64,000 nt of DNA. It comes from Pasteurellaceae bacterium LFhippo2 (GTDB lineage Bacteria > Pseudomonadota > Gammaproteobacteria > Enterobacterales > Pasteurellaceae). Numbering within the stretch: the first letter of the stretch is position 1; each line of letters starts with the position of its first letter. Shown one piece after another: positions 52,213 through 61,852 of this stretch. The notes under the pieces were generated by a model. The model did no database searches. It saw only the letters and a list, made by a program, of their open reading frames with translations, and was not told the DNA's origin. Where the stretch lies: assembly GCA_029852775.1 (NCBI GenBank), contig LEKJ01000091.1, positions 1-64,000 of the forward strand, read 5' to 3'. The position numbers and the translations under genes are program-made.

Positions 52213-52782
52213 TTATTCTTCGCTCTCATTTAGCGTTTCTTCTAACTCATCTGCCATTGCGCTTAATGCATCGCGAGTAAGTTGCGCTAATGCTTTGTAG
52301 AAACCTGTATCAAAGGCTTCGATTCTGCCTAAGAATTTGCTTAAACACGGCAGTAAAAAGTGTTCAAAGAGCTCTTTTTGAGCATTAACAGAATCTAAAT
52401 TATCTTCAATCCAAGACGCTGTTAATAGTAATAACGCCACGTTATCTGCGTTTTCAAGGGCAGGCATTGCGCGTTGCTCTCGGAATTGGACAAATTCTTC
52501 AACAGATAATTCATAGGCAGAAATTGTTGTAGCAATAGAGGCGTTTTCGCCAAAAAGCGCTTGATAACTTGCGTCTAATTGCGTAGGGTTAGCACTCTTT
52601 TGAATTGTCGCAAGAGCTTGTTCGCTTTGGCTATCGGTGCTTAGCGCCCATTGTTGAGTTAAATTACCTTGCTGTAGCCACGCAAAAGTGCCGGCTAGAA
52701 TAGGATCTGTTGGGGCGCGATAAAATAAGTTTCCGAATAGACGACAAAGTAGTGAGAAATCGTTAATAGTTGTTTCGCTCAT
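52213..52782 (-). CDS. TorD/DmsD-family chaperone
   Basis: A 189-residue, mostly helical protein with the TorD-family pattern: FSLLCRLFGNLFYRAPTDPIL at the N-terminus, LDASYQALFGENAS near 74 and a Tyr-Glu/hydrophobic middle (SAYELSVEEFVQFREQRAMP). Members bind the signal peptides or immature forms of molybdoenzymes. No reductase gene is adjacent; a partner elsewhere (Dms, Tor or YcdX-like) is needed. It is divergent from nfo. Confidence 0.8.
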   Translation of the reverse strand: MSETTINDFSLLCRLFGNLFYRAPTDPILAGTFAWLQQGNLTQQWALSTDSQSEQALATIQKSANPTQLDASYQALFGENASIATTISAYELSVEEFVQFREQRAMPALENADNVALLLLTASWIEDNLDSVNAQKELFEHFLLPCLSKFLGRIEAFDTGFYKALAQLTRDALSAMADELEETLNESEE

Positions 52783-52851
52783 AGAGTTTCATTGTTTGAG
52801 TAAATATAAAGCGACTATGTTACCGAATTAAGATAAAAATAGGAATAGAAT

Positions 52852-53697
52852 ATGAAATATATTGGTGCGCACGTGAGTGCGTCAGGCGGTGTGGAAAACG
52901 CAGTATTGCGTTCTGTGGAAATCGGCGCAAATGCGTTCGCCTTGTTTACTAAGAATCAACGTCAATGGAAAGCGCCAGCATTAAAGGCAGATACCATTGA
53001 AAAATTTAAACGTTTTTGTCAGGCACATAAATTTTCAGCGGCTCACATTCTTCCCCACGATAGTTATTTGATTAACTTAGGCAATCCCGAAGCGGAAAAT
53101 TTACAGAAATCGCGTGATGCTTTTATTGATGAAATGCACCGCGCAAATCAGCTTGGCTTGAAATTACTTAATTTCCATCCTGGCGCACATTTAAATAAGA
53201 TTTCAGAAAAAGAGTGTTTGGCGCGCATTGCTGAATCGTTAAATATTGCGATAGAAACTGTGCCGAATGTTGTGGCGGTAATTGAAAATACCGCTGGGCA
53301 AGGTTCAAATCTTGGCTGGCGTTTTGAACATTTGGCGGAAATTATTGAGCAAGTGGAAGATAAATCACGCGTAGGTGTTTGTTTAGATACTTGCCACTTA
53401 TTTTCAGCAGGCTACGATATTAGCTCTTTTGAAGGAGCAGAAAACGTTTTTGCAGAGTTTGATAGCGTGGTCGGCTATAACTTTTTACGTGGTATGCATT
53501 TAAATGGTTCAAAGACACCGCTTGCAAGCCGAGTCGATCGTCATCACACGTTAAGACAAGGTACTATCGGCACGGAAGTATTTAGTTTTATTATGAATAA
53601 TTCAAATTTTGACAATATTCCGCTTATTTTAGAAACAATCGAACCAGAAAACTGGGCAGATGAGATAAAATTCTTGCGATCTTTGCAACAAAATTAG
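52852..53697 (+). CDS. nfo: Endonuclease IV
   Basis: Nfo is a zinc-dependent AP endonuclease of base excision repair. The 281-residue length is standard. Motifs: [15 protein letters not shown] at the N-terminus, FHPGAHL near 108, [17 protein letters not shown] near 145, [14 protein letters not shown] near 176 and [14 protein letters not shown] near 228, with metal-ligand His, Glu and Asp residues in place. It is transcribed divergently from the TorD-like gene and ends in a terminator. Confidence 0.97.
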   Translation: MKYIGAHVSASGGVENAVLRSVEIGANAFALFTKNQRQWKAPALKADTIEKFKRFCQAHKFSAAHILPHDSYLINLGNPEAENLQKSRDAFIDEMHRANQLGLKLLNFHPGAHLNKISEKECLARIAESLNIAIETVPNVVAVIENTAGQGSNLGWRFEHLAEIIEQVEDKSRVGVCLDTCHLFSAGYDISSFEGAENVFAEFDSVVGYNFLRGMHLNGSKTPLASRVDRHHTLRQGTIGTEVFSFIMNNSNFDNIPLILETIEPENWADEIKFLRSLQQN

Positions 53698-53720
53698 AAT
53701 ATACTGGTCATATCAGTTGT

Positions 53721-53750
53721 TGCCCTATTGGAATGATAGGGCATTTTTTT
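53721..53750 (+). terminator. Terminator after nfo
   Basis: Stem TGCCCTAT (53721-53728) with ATAGGGCA (53736-53743) followed by seven T. Confidence 0.92.
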
Positions 53751-53818
53751 AGTTTTAACCTATTCAAATTCTTTAGGAGTCGTTCCGCTTTTTAGTTCTG
53801 GCGAGACAAAACATTATT

Positions 53819-54352
53819 ATGAAACAATTATTTTCACGTTTATCAAAACCACTATTTGTTATTTTTGCAGCTGCTTTTTTAAGTGCTTGTTCTTCTACAG
53901 CGGACGCTAGTTTAAGTACTAAAGCTGCAACACCAAGCCAAGTTAGTAAATATGCTCAAAAAGAGTCAGGTGTAAAAACCTCTTCTTTAGGGGGCAGAAA
54001 CGCAGCGGATAAAGTTTTATCTGTTTATCGTAACTGGGCTGGTGTTCGTTACCGCTTAGGCGGTTCAACAAAAGCAGGTATTGATTGCTCTGCATTTGTT
54101 CAGAAAGTAATGGGTTCATTTAATGTTAATATGCCTCGTTCAACAACCGAACAAAAAACCGTTGGACGCAAAATCTCAAAATCGGAATTACGTCCCGGCG
54201 ATTTAGTTTTCTTCCGTGGCAATAAACACGTTGGTGTTTATGTGGGCAATGGTCAATTCGTTCACGCAGGTTCAAGTACTGGCGTAACCAAAGCTTCACT
54301 TTCAAACAGCTACTGGGCAAGAACTTATACACAATCACGCCGCGTACTTTAA
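53819..54352 (+). CDS. mepS: NlpC/P60-family peptidoglycan endopeptidase lipoprotein
   Basis: A 177-residue lipoprotein with signal peptide ending in FLSACSST (lipidated Cys near 24) and an NlpC/P60 domain (about 60-177): YRNWAGVRYRLGGSTKAGIDCSAFVQKV with the catalytic Cys near 94, then GDLVFFRGNKHVGVYVGNGQFVHAGSS in two parts, giving the catalytic His. It resembles E. coli MepS (Spr), which cleaves D-Ala-mDAP crosslinks to allow cell-wall growth. It is monocistronic and ends at a shared terminator. Confidence 0.88.
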   Translation: MKQLFSRLSKPLFVIFAAAFLSACSSTADASLSTKAATPSQVSKYAQKESGVKTSSLGGRNAADKVLSVYRNWAGVRYRLGGSTKAGIDCSAFVQKVMGSFNVNMPRSTTEQKTVGRKISKSELRPGDLVFFRGNKHVGVYVGNGQFVHAGSSTGVTKASLSNSYWARTYTQSRRVL

Positions 54353-54365
54353 TTAACGCTTTCGA

Positions 54366-54797
54366 TTAAGCCGCATATCTCGTTGGAGCTGTGCGGCTTT
54401 TTACTTGGTGTACCACATTTGTAATGACACCCGCCAGCTCAATATCCTGCCATTTCTGAATACGTAAATTTGGCTCACGCACATCTAAAGAGAATAGAAT
54501 TTTTTCACCGTTAATCTCATTAAAGAATTGATAGAATTTGTATTCCCCTGCTTTCTCAATAACAATAAGATCGTTAATTGCCAGAGTTGCATTTTGTTCC
54601 ACAATCAGCAAATCATCTAATTCAATTCCCCAAGCAATAAGATTTGGATTTTTAACTTGGATAAAGAAAGTATCCGTTGGGCGACGAATACAGAGCGAGT
54701 TAAGATCTAATTTGATCGATTTTTCGCTATTCATATCGCGATAAAGTGGAAGTGGTTGATAAGTTGAGTTGCGTTCTAATGTTCTTAAACTAGCCAT
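54366..54797 (-). CDS. UmuD-like protein lacking catalytic residues
   Basis: A 143-residue protein aligning by eye with UmuD: KLDLNSLCIRRPTDTFFIQV matches the UmuD RIDLNQLLIQ region and GIELDDLLIVEQNATLAINDLIVIE matches the GISDGDLLIV core. However the serine position of GDSMID reads NPNLIA, and the Lys position reads Tyr (EYKFYQF), so self-cleavage is not expected. The Cys-Gly cleavage site is also missing. No umuC is adjacent. The promoter carries two perfect LexA boxes, so it is DNA-damage induced. It might modulate a DNA polymerase or LexA-like partner. The stop codon overlaps a shared terminator. Confidence 0.8.
   Translation of the reverse strand: MASLRTLERNSTYQPLPLYRDMNSEKSIKLDLNSLCIRRPTDTFFIQVKNPNLIAWGIELDDLLIVEQNATLAINDLIVIEKAGEYKFYQFFNEINGEKILFSLDVREPNLRIQKWQDIELAGVITNVVHQVKSRTAPTRYAA
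54368..54403. terminator. Bidirectional terminator between mepS and the UmuD-like gene
   Basis: Stem AAGCCGCA (54368-54375) with TGCGGCTT (54392-54399), followed by TTTT on the plus strand. It overlaps the last ten codons of the UmuD-like gene, so it may truncate that transcript only at its very end. Confidence 0.82.
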
Positions 54798-54820
54798 AAT
54801 GATTTCTCCTGAAAGAAAAA

Positions 54821-54867
54821 CTGTTCTTGCATACAGGTTATTATACTGTTTACACGAACAGGATCAA
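54821..54867 (-). promoter_or_regulatory. SOS promoter with two LexA boxes
   Basis: On the minus strand: TTGATC (-35, 54862-54867), a 16-base spacer that is exactly the LexA box CTGT-N8-ACAG (54846-54861), TATAAT (-10, 54840-54845), then a second perfect CTGT-N8-ACAG (54821-54836) over the start site. Box starts are 25 bases apart. LexA would block polymerase at both. An AGGAG ribosome site (54806-54810) follows. Confidence 0.9.
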
Positions 54868-54999
54868 GAGAAAAAATAAACTTTTTTGTAAATTTAAACA
54901 GTAGTTGTTTAACTAGTTGATTTGCAAAAAAATTCGAAAATCAGACCGGTTGTAAAATGATATTAGACAAGTGGTGGGCAAAAGCCCACCTAAGATCAG

Positions 55000-56292
55000 T
55001 TATTTTGATAACAATAAATTCGCTAACGTTTTAACACCGATCCCCGTTGCACCTGCTGCCCATAAATCACTTGCAGATTTACGGAAAGTGGCAGAGCAGT
55101 CGATATGTAACCAGTTTTGTTGATACTCTTTAACAAAGTAAGATAAAAACGCTGTTGCCGTACTTGCACCAGCACCCACAGTCACAGAGCCGATATTTGA
55201 AATATCCGCAAATGGCGATGAAATCTGGCCACGATGGAACTCTTCAAAAGGTAAACGCCAGAAGGCTTCATTTTCCGCTTTTGCTGACTGGAATAGATCG
55301 GCAATTAAGTTATCGTCCATTGAAAGAGCTGCGTGGTAGTCGTTACCTAAAGCAACTTTTGCCGCGCCCGTTAAGGTTGCACAGTCGATAATAAATTGCG
55401 CTTTTTGTTTATCAGCTTCAATTAAGCCATCGGCTAATACTAAACGACCTTCAGCGTCTGTATTATTCACTTCAGCAGTTACGCCATTGCGATAAGTAAT
55501 CACATCGCCTAGTTTGAAGGCTCTACTACTAATCATATTTTCCGCACAGCAGAGATAGAGTTTTACACGTTGATTTAAGCCACGTGCTATCGCAAAGCCT
55601 AATGCACCCGTAACTAAAGCCGCACCGCCCATATCGGTTCGCATCGTAGCCATTGAATCACTTGGTTTTAAGCTATAACCGCCTGTATCAAAGGTGATAC
55701 CTTTACCCACTAAACAAGCTAACACAGGGGCATCAGGATTGCCTGTTGGGTTGTAGTCTAGTTGTAACATTGCAGGCTGATGTGCTGAACCTTTGCCGAC
55801 TGTCCAAATACCACTATAGCCACGCTCATTTAGAGCTTCGCGTGCGATAATTTCAAAAGAGACTTTGCCTTTTCCCACACATTTATCCGCTTGATGCAGA
55901 ATAAATTCCGCTGCTTTATGAGCAAGTACTTCTGGAATAAGTGAATCGGAAGGTTCATTAATCAGTTCACGAGTGAAAGTGGTGCAGGCTACACGGGCAT
56001 CAAATTCTGCTTGGTTTTCTGCAAGATCTGGATAAACAACAGAGCCTTGATTACGAACAGATGTAAAACCTTGATGGAAAGCCCAACACTCTTCAAGCCC
56101 CCAACCTTCGCCAGTTAAAGTGACATTTAAAATGCCTTGCCCTTTGATTTTACGCGCCGCTTTTTGAATAGTATTCAGAGAATCTTTTTGTAGATGAATA
56201 GTGAAGCCATCACTATTTACCGATGTGATGGCATTTTTGCCCCAAACTTCTGGGGCAGCTTGATTTGAAAGAGTGATATTCATTGTTGTCAT
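55000..56292 (-). CDS. pepB: Aminopeptidase B (peptidase M17)
   Basis: PepB is a cytoplasmic metallo-aminopeptidase of the leucyl aminopeptidase family. The 430-residue length fits PepB more than PepA (about 500). The catalytic domain shows [27 protein letters not shown] near 200 in parts and the signature [14 protein letters not shown] near 273 with metal ligands. A dispersed hairpin (54973-54990) lies after its stop. It is likely monocistronic. Confidence 0.94.
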   Translation of the reverse strand: MTTMNITLSNQAAPEVWGKNAITSVNSDGFTIHLQKDSLNTIQKAARKIKGQGILNVTLTGEGWGLEECWAFHQGFTSVRNQGSVVYPDLAENQAEFDARVACTTFTRELINEPSDSLIPEVLAHKAAEFILHQADKCVGKGKVSFEIIAREALNERGYSGIWTVGKGSAHQPAMLQLDYNPTGNPDAPVLACLVGKGITFDTGGYSLKPSDSMATMRTDMGGAALVTGALGFAIARGLNQRVKLYLCCAENMISSRAFKLGDVITYRNGVTAEVNNTDAEGRLVLADGLIEADKQKAQFIIDCATLTGAAKVALGNDYHAALSMDDNLIADLFQSAKAENEAFWRLPFEEFHRGQISSPFADISNIGSVTVGAGASTATAFLSYFVKEYQQNWLHIDCSATFRKSASDLWAAGATGIGVKTLANLLLSK

Positions 56293-56321
56293 AGTTTTTT
56301 CCTTCTTTAGTTGAGTTATTG

Positions 56322-56861
56322 CTATTGTGCCATTTGATGCACAACTTTCATAAATCCATCGGCGGTACTATAAACTTCTTCTTTGCCTTGTGCTTTTAAA
56401 ATCATATCAGACAGTTCGCGGAATGCCGCGTGACCGCCTTTGCGCGTTAGCACTAAATCAGCTTGAGCTTGCATATAATCAAAGGCATCATTCACCGCAA
56501 TCGCCAAACCACAGACTTCAAAGGCAGGTAGATCTAAGGTATCATCGCCTAAAAATGCGGTCTCTTCTGCGGTTACGCCCGCTTGTGCCATTAAATCCAA
56601 GCAAGCTTGGCGTTTTGACATTTTGCCTAATTGAAAGAGCGGAATGCCTAAATCTTTGATTCGGCGACGTAAAATCGGCGTATCGCCCCCTGAAAGTACC
56701 GCAACTTGAATCCCACAAGCGAGTAACATTTTGATTCCTAAGCCATCTTTTACATTAAAGTATTTTAGTGCTTCGCCATTTTCATCGTAATACAGACTAC
56801 CATCGGTTAATACACCATCAATATCGGTAATCACTAATTTAATTTTTGCGAGTCTTTCCAT
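56322..56861 (-). CDS. kdsC: 3-deoxy-D-manno-octulosonate 8-phosphate phosphatase
   Basis: KdsC dephosphorylates KDO-8-phosphate on the way to lipid A-KDO. The 179-residue HAD-superfamily protein has the motif [22 protein letters not shown] start (nucleophile Asp near 14), [11 protein letters not shown] near 42, motif [10 protein letters not shown] near 58, and motif [26 protein letters not shown] near 110. Start ATG 56861 is chosen; the frame is open to 56957 but that overlaps the divergent gene. It is divergent from the YggS-type gene. Confidence 0.95.
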   Translation of the reverse strand: MERLAKIKLVITDIDGVLTDGSLYYDENGEALKYFNVKDGLGIKMLLACGIQVAVLSGGDTPILRRRIKDLGIPLFQLGKMSKRQACLDLMAQAGVTAEETAFLGDDTLDLPAFEVCGLAIAVNDAFDYMQAQADLVLTRKGGHAAFRELSDMILKAQGKEEVYSTADGFMKVVHQMAQ

Positions 56862-56929
56862 TATGTATCCTTGCTTTTCAAAGTGTGGAGTTTTATCATT
56901 TCGCCCATTATAACTCTTTGGAGAAGATG

Positions 56930-57613
56930 ATGTCGATTTCTCAAAATTTAGCGACAATTTTACAACAAATTCAATCTGTTACTGAAAAGGCAAATAGACA
57001 GCCTAATTCAGTGAAATTATTAGCGGTAAGTAAAACCAAACCTGTAGAAGATATTCAACAAGCGATAGACGCAGGCCATAGGGCATTTGGTGAAAACTAT
57101 GTGCAAGAAGGCGTGGAAAAAATCCAACATTTTGCAGGAAATAGCCAGTTAGAGTGGCATTTTATCGGCCCTTTACAGTCAAATAAAACGCGCCTTGTGG
57201 CGGAAAATTTTGCGTGGATTCAGACAGTTGATCGTTTAAAGATAGCGCAACGCTTAAATGATCAACGTCCTGAAAATCTGCCAGAATTAAATGTGTTAAT
57301 TCAAATTAATATTAGTGATGAAGAGTCAAAATCGGGCATTGCGCCGAATGAAATGCTTGAATTAGCCCGTGAAATTAGCCTGTTACCACGCTTAAAATTA
57401 CGTGGTTTAATGGCGATTCCAAAGCCTGAAAGTGAGCCAGAACAGCAACGTATTGCGCTACAAAAAATGGAAGAGCTATTTAAGCAACTACAAGCCGAAT
57501 TTAGCGATATTGATACGCTTTCAATGGGAATGTCGGACGATATGCAGAGCGCAATTGAGTGTGGTTCAACAATGGTTCGTATCGGCACCGCAATTTTCGG
57601 TTCAAGGGCTTAG
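56930..57613 (+). CDS. yggS: YggS-family PLP homeostasis protein
   Basis: A 227-residue PLP-binding barrel protein without known enzymatic activity, which keeps pyridoxal phosphate and amino-acid pools balanced. KLLAVSKTKPVEDIQQAIDAG near 24 holds the PLP Lys, and AFGENYVQEGVEKI, WHFIGPLQSNK near 81 and GMSDDMQSAIECGSTMVRIGTAIFG near 200 (in parts) are family marks. Two adjacent ATG codons (56927, 56930) follow GGAGAAG; I prefer 56930 by spacing. Confidence 0.94.
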   Translation: MSISQNLATILQQIQSVTEKANRQPNSVKLLAVSKTKPVEDIQQAIDAGHRAFGENYVQEGVEKIQHFAGNSQLEWHFIGPLQSNKTRLVAENFAWIQTVDRLKIAQRLNDQRPENLPELNVLIQINISDEESKSGIAPNEMLELAREISLLPRLKLRGLMAIPKPESEPEQQRIALQKMEELFKQLQAEFSDIDTLSMGMSDDMQSAIECGSTMVRIGTAIFGSRA

Positions 57614-57676
57614 ACTTTACCCCGAAACTGCAATATACTAGACAGCAATTTTTCGCTTAATCCGTAAGGAAACCTT

Positions 57677-60286
57677 ATGCAACCTAAAGCAAAATTTAGA
57701 AAAGATTATCGCCAACCTGATTTTACGATTACAGATATTTATCTGGATTTCCAACTTGATCCCGAAGAAACTTTGGTTACTTCAATTTTAAGTGTAAAAC
57801 GCCTAAATAGTGAAGCGACGCAACTTCGTTTAGATGGGCATAGCCTGACCTTTGTGTCGTTAAAATTAGATGGTAAAACCTTTGAACATTACCAAAAAGA
57901 TGATGAATCTTTAACTTTAGATTTAGCAAATGTCCCTGCGGAGCAATTTGAGCTAACGATTCAAACTTTATTACTCCCATCTCAAAATACATCATTACAA
58001 GGCTTATATCAGTCTGGCGATGGAATCTGTACCCAGTGTGAAGCAGAAGGTTTCCGCCAAATCACTTATATGCTTGACCGCCCTGATGTACTTGCAAAAT
58101 ATCGCACCAAAATCACCGCTTGTAAGACGCAATATCCATTCTTATTGTCGAATGGTAACCGCATTGCGCAAGGGGATTTAGATAATGGCAAACACTGGGT
58201 AGAGTGGGAAGATCCGTTCTTAAAACCGAGCTATCTATTTGCATTAGTAGCAGGGGATTTCGATCTATTACAAGATAAATTTACTACGATGAGCGGTCGA
58301 GTAGTGGATCTTGAGATTTATGTTGATCGCGGTAATTTAGATCGTGCAACTTGGGCGATGGAGAGCTTAAAACGTTCAATGAAATGGGACGAAGAGCGTT
58401 TCGGCTTAGAGTACGATTTAGATATTTATATGATTGTGGCGGTTGATTTCTTCAATATGGGCGCAATGGAAAATAAAGGGTTGAACATCTTTAACTCTAA
58501 ATTTGTGCTTGCGAATCCACAAACCGCAACCGATGAAGATTATATGAATGTGGAAAGTGTGATTGCCCATGAATATTTCCACAACTGGACGGGTAACCGC
58601 ATCACTTGTAGAGACTGGTTCCAATTAAGCTTAAAAGAAGGTTTAACAGTTTTCCGTGATCAAGAATTTACCTCTGACTTGTGGTCGCGTTCGGCAAAAC
58701 GTATTGAAGATGTGCGTCTATTAAGAACGGTACAATTTGCTGAAGATGCAAGTCCAATGGCACACCCGATTCGTCCAGAAAAAGTGATTGAAATGAATAA
58801 CTTCTATACTGTAACTGTTTATGAGAAAGGTGCCGAAGTGATTCGTATGTTGCATACTTTACTTGGCGAGAAGTTATTCCAAAAAGGGATGAAACGCTAT
58901 GTTGAGCTAAATGATGGTAAAGCTGCGACTTGTGATGATTTTGTACAGGCGATGAAAGACGCTTCAGGTATTGATTTAGAGCAGTTCCGCCGTTGGTATA
59001 GTCAATCTGGTACACCAGAATTAACGATTGCCGATGAGTATGATGAAAAGCACAATATTTATCGTTTACACGTTTCACAAATGACACCGCCAACAGCGGA
59101 TCAAGTGGAAAAAGTGAATCTACATATTCCACTCAAAATTGCGTTATATGGCGCAAATGGTCGTAAGATTAAGTTACAGTATGAACTGCTTTCTGTAAGC
59201 GATGTGCTGGATGTAATTCACGAGAATCAAACTTTTGAGTTCCATAATGTCACAGAGCGTCCTGTACCGGCACTATTATGTGATTTTTCCGCGCCAGTAC
59301 GTTTAGATTATAACTACAGCACAGAGCAGTTATTAACCTTATTAAAATTCGCAGAGAATGATTTTGTGCGTTGGGATTGTGCGCAAATGTTATTTAGCAA
59401 TGAATTACGTGCAAATCTAACACGCTTCCAACAAGGCGAAGAGATGAAGTTCTCTGATGAATTATTAGAAGCGCTTAATTTCGTGCTAGATAATGCAAAT
59501 AAAGATCCTGAATTAGCTGCATTAACGCTAACTCTGCCAAAAGAGACGGAATTTGCAGAGCAGTTTAAAGTGATCGATCCTGTTGGTATTTCTGTGGTAC
59601 GTCACTTTATGCAGAAAGAGATCGCTGAAGCTTTAAAAGAACGTCTATTTGTGGCTTATAACCACAATAAATTGCCTGAATACCGTGTTGTTGCAGAAGA
59701 TATGGCGATGCGTTCATTACGCAATGTGTGCTTATCTTATTTAGCCTTTACGGATATGGGAAATAGCCTTGTTTATAAGCACTATAACCAAGCTGATAAT
59801 ATGACTGATACGCTTGCAGCTCTTTCTGCATCAACTAAAGCGCAGTTACCGGTTAGAGATAGCCTATTAGCCGATTTTGAAGAAAAATGGCACCACGATG
59901 GCTTAGTGATGGACAAATGGTTTGCATTACAAGCGACGCGCCCTGATGAGAATGTACTAGAAATTGTACAAGGTTTATTAGAGCATCGTAGCTTTAACTT
60001 CAAAAATCCAAACAGAGTACGTTCATTAATTGGCTCTTTCGCGGCTCAAAACCCGAAAGCTTTCCATGCAAATGATGGCGCAGGTTACCGTTTCTTAGTG
60101 GATATGCTGACTAAACTTAATGAAACCAATCCGCAAGTGGCGGCGCGTTTAATTGAGCCATTAATTAAACTTTCTCGTTATGATGCACAGCGTCAAACCT
60201 TAATGCGTCGTGGTTTAGAACGTTTGAAAGGTTTAGATAATCTGGCTCGTGACTTATTTGAGAAAATTGAAAAGGCATTACAGTAA
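57677..60286 (+). CDS. pepN: Aminopeptidase N
   Basis: PepN is the main cytoplasmic M1 zinc aminopeptidase. The 869-residue length matches gamma-proteobacterial PepN. Motifs are FFNMGAMENKGLNIFNSKF (GAMEN exopeptidase site) near 260 and VIAHEYFHNWTGNRITCRDW (HExxH plus distal Glu) near 294, with the N-terminal QAEGFRQITYMLDRPDV typical of PepN. It is followed by a DUF805 gene whose ATG shares a base with its stop codon (TAATG). Confidence 0.97.
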   Translation: MQPKAKFRKDYRQPDFTITDIYLDFQLDPEETLVTSILSVKRLNSEATQLRLDGHSLTFVSLKLDGKTFEHYQKDDESLTLDLANVPAEQFELTIQTLLLPSQNTSLQGLYQSGDGICTQCEAEGFRQITYMLDRPDVLAKYRTKITACKTQYPFLLSNGNRIAQGDLDNGKHWVEWEDPFLKPSYLFALVAGDFDLLQDKFTTMSGRVVDLEIYVDRGNLDRATWAMESLKRSMKWDEERFGLEYDLDIYMIVAVDFFNMGAMENKGLNIFNSKFVLANPQTATDEDYMNVESVIAHEYFHNWTGNRITCRDWFQLSLKEGLTVFRDQEFTSDLWSRSAKRIEDVRLLRTVQFAEDASPMAHPIRPEKVIEMNNFYTVTVYEKGAEVIRMLHTLLGEKLFQKGMKRYVELNDGKAATCDDFVQAMKDASGIDLEQFRRWYSQSGTPELTIADEYDEKHNIYRLHVSQMTPPTADQVEKVNLHIPLKIALYGANGRKIKLQYELLSVSDVLDVIHENQTFEFHNVTERPVPALLCDFSAPVRLDYNYSTEQLLTLLKFAENDFVRWDCAQMLFSNELRANLTRFQQGEEMKFSDELLEALNFVLDNANKDPELAALTLTLPKETEFAEQFKVIDPVGISVVRHFMQKEIAEALKERLFVAYNHNKLPEYRVVAEDMAMRSLRNVCLSYLAFTDMGNSLVYKHYNQADNMTDTLAALSASTKAQLPVRDSLLADFEEKWHHDGLVMDKWFALQATRPDENVLEIVQGLLEHRSFNFKNPNRVRSLIGSFAAQNPKAFHANDGAGYRFLVDMLTKLNETNPQVAARLIEPLIKLSRYDAQRQTLMRRGLERLKGLDNLARDLFEKIEKALQ

Positions 60287-60702
60287 TGAATTTCTTTGAT
60301 GCATTATTTTCATTTCAGGGCCGCTTAAACCGTAAAGGTTTTTGGCAAGGATTAGGAATTAATTTTCTATTCTTATTTATTTTTGCAAATTTTTTTGTAA
60401 ATTTGACCGCTTTCAGTTGGTTAAGTGTGATTCCGCTAACGATTTCAACTTATAGCTTATCAGCCGTTGTTATTAAGCGTTTACACGACAGAAACCGCTC
60501 TAGTAAAGCGTTATTAATGGTGCTTGTGCCGATTCTTTGCTATTTAGTTGGGCAGGGAACAGAAGGCACAATGGCCGTATTACTCGGATTAGCAACGCCG
60601 ATGTTTATCGGTACAATGTTATTCTTAGAATGGGGCGTATTTGCAGGCAATCCAGAGCCAAATCAATATGGGCAGAAAGGGTTGGCAATCCGTTTTAAAT
60701 AA
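60286..60702 (+). CDS. DUF805 family membrane protein
   Basis: A 138-residue membrane protein with four hydrophobic segments and the DUF805 pattern: [28 protein letters not shown] at the N-terminus and [12 protein letters not shown] in the loop, ending with [17 protein letters not shown]. Function is unknown. It is coupled to pepN by a shared A base. An uptake-signal-like GACCGCTTT with T-rich flank lies inside at about 60405. Confidence 0.88.
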   Translation: MNFFDALFSFQGRLNRKGFWQGLGINFLFLFIFANFFVNLTAFSWLSVIPLTISTYSLSAVVIKRLHDRNRSSKALLMVLVPILCYLVGQGTEGTMAVLLGLATPMFIGTMLFLEWGVFAGNPEPNQYGQKGLAIRFK

Positions 60703-60709
60703 TTTTATC

Positions 60710-60727
60710 GGTGCGTTTAGGCGCACC
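60710..60727. repeat. Short GGTGCG hairpin repeat before engB
   Basis: GGTGCG (60710-60715) pairs with CGCACC (60722-60727), followed by CTACACAAAT. It resembles other short hairpins of the form GTAGGGTG...CACC in this window. Confidence 0.5.
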
Positions 60728-60737
60728 CTACACAAAT

Positions 60738-61370
60738 ATGAATACTATTAAATTAAACTATCATAAAACTCACTTTTTAACATCTGCACCAGATATTCGT
60801 CATTTACCTGAAGATACTGGGATTGAAATCGCCTTTGCTGGCCGCTCAAATGCAGGTAAATCAACAGCATTAAATGCATTAACTAATCAAAAAAGCCTAG
60901 CGCGTACATCCAAAACACCAGGGCGTACCCAATTAATTAACTTATTTGAAGTTGAGCCAAACTGTAAATTAGTCGATTTACCTGGCTATGGTTATGCGGC
61001 TGTTCCAGAGCAGATGAAATTACAATGGCAAAAAGCACTGGGCGAATATTTACAGGTTCGTGAATGTTTACGCGGTGTAGTGATTTTAATGGACATTCGT
61101 CATCCATTAAAAGATCTAGACCAACAGATGATCGAATGGGCGGTATCTTCGAAATTGCCAGTTCTATTGTTATTAACTAAAGCAGATAAACTTAGCCAAA
61201 GCGCACGTAGTAAAACCGTAAAAATGGTGCGTGAAGCGATCTTACCTTTCCAAGGGGATATTCAAGTAGAAGCCTATTCTGCACAAAATAAAATCGGAAT
61301 CGACAAACTTTCCGCTAAATTAGATAGCTGGTTTGCCGAAAACTTTACAGCTCAAAGCGAGGAAAATTAA
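60738..61370 (+). CDS. engB: Ribosome biogenesis GTPase EngB (YihA/YsxC)
   Basis: EngB is an essential GTPase for 50S assembly. The 210-residue protein shows G1 [14 protein letters not shown] near 34, G2/T region [13 protein letters not shown] near 61, G3 DLPGYGYA near 81 and G4 [10 protein letters not shown] near 148. The start ATG 60738 is preferred; an in-frame ATG at 60711 sits in a repeat hairpin. The next gene starts one base after its stop. Confidence 0.96.
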   Translation: MNTIKLNYHKTHFLTSAPDIRHLPEDTGIEIAFAGRSNAGKSTALNALTNQKSLARTSKTPGRTQLINLFEVEPNCKLVDLPGYGYAAVPEQMKLQWQKALGEYLQVRECLRGVVILMDIRHPLKDLDQQMIEWAVSSKLPVLLLLTKADKLSQSARSKTVKMVREAILPFQGDIQVEAYSAQNKIGIDKLSAKLDSWFAENFTAQSEEN

Positions 61371-61799
61371 ATGTACGATTTAACTGAATTAAGACAAGAA
61401 ACCGATGAGATCATCGAATCTTTACTAGCAGATGGTAGCGATCCTGAAGCGTTATATATTGTTGAACACCATATCGCTCACAATGATTTCGATAAGTTAG
61501 AAAAATTGGTTGTTGATGCCTATAAACTTGGCTATGAAATTTCTGAAGCAGAAGAAGTGGAAGAAGAAGATGGTTCAGTGATTTTTGTGTGCGATATTGT
61601 TAGTGAAATTGAATTAAAAGCAGATTTAATTACTGCACAGCAAAAAGAGTTATTACCATTAATCGAAAAAGCTGGCGCAGTTTATGAAGGCTGGGGCACT
61701 TACTTTGAAGATCCAAATAGTGATGAAGACGAGTACGGCGACGATGGCGAATTTTTCGATGATGAAGATGATGATTTTGAAGAAGATGATCGTCGTTAA
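61371..61799 (+). CDS. rraB: Ribonuclease E inhibitor RraB
   Basis: RraB binds RNase E and lowers mRNA decay. The 142-residue acidic protein begins DLTELRQETDEIIESLLADGSDPEALYIVEHH in the family manner, with FDKLEKLVVDAYKLGYEIS near 37 and YEGWGTYFEDPNSDEDEYG near 103, and a very acidic tail (DDEDDDFEEDD). It is immediately downstream of engB. Confidence 0.93.
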   Translation: MYDLTELRQETDEIIESLLADGSDPEALYIVEHHIAHNDFDKLEKLVVDAYKLGYEISEAEEVEEEDGSVIFVCDIVSEIELKADLITAQQKELLPLIEKAGAVYEGWGTYFEDPNSDEDEYGDDGEFFDDEDDDFEEDDRR

Positions 61800-61816
61800 T
61801 TACAAAATATGATAAT

Positions 61817-61846
61817 AAAAAAACCCACAGAAATGTGGGTTTTCTT
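61817..61846. terminator. Bidirectional terminator between rraB and the BON lipoprotein gene
   Basis: Stem ACCCACA (61823-61829) with TGTGGGT (61834-61840) flanked by A and T runs, serving convergent genes. Confidence 0.9.
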
Positions 61847-61852
61847 TTAGGG

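Noticed and set aside
54366-54797. LexA or a phage repressor
   Set aside because: It has no N-terminal DNA-binding domain (143 residues only) and aligns best with UmuD, and the catalytic residues are missing.
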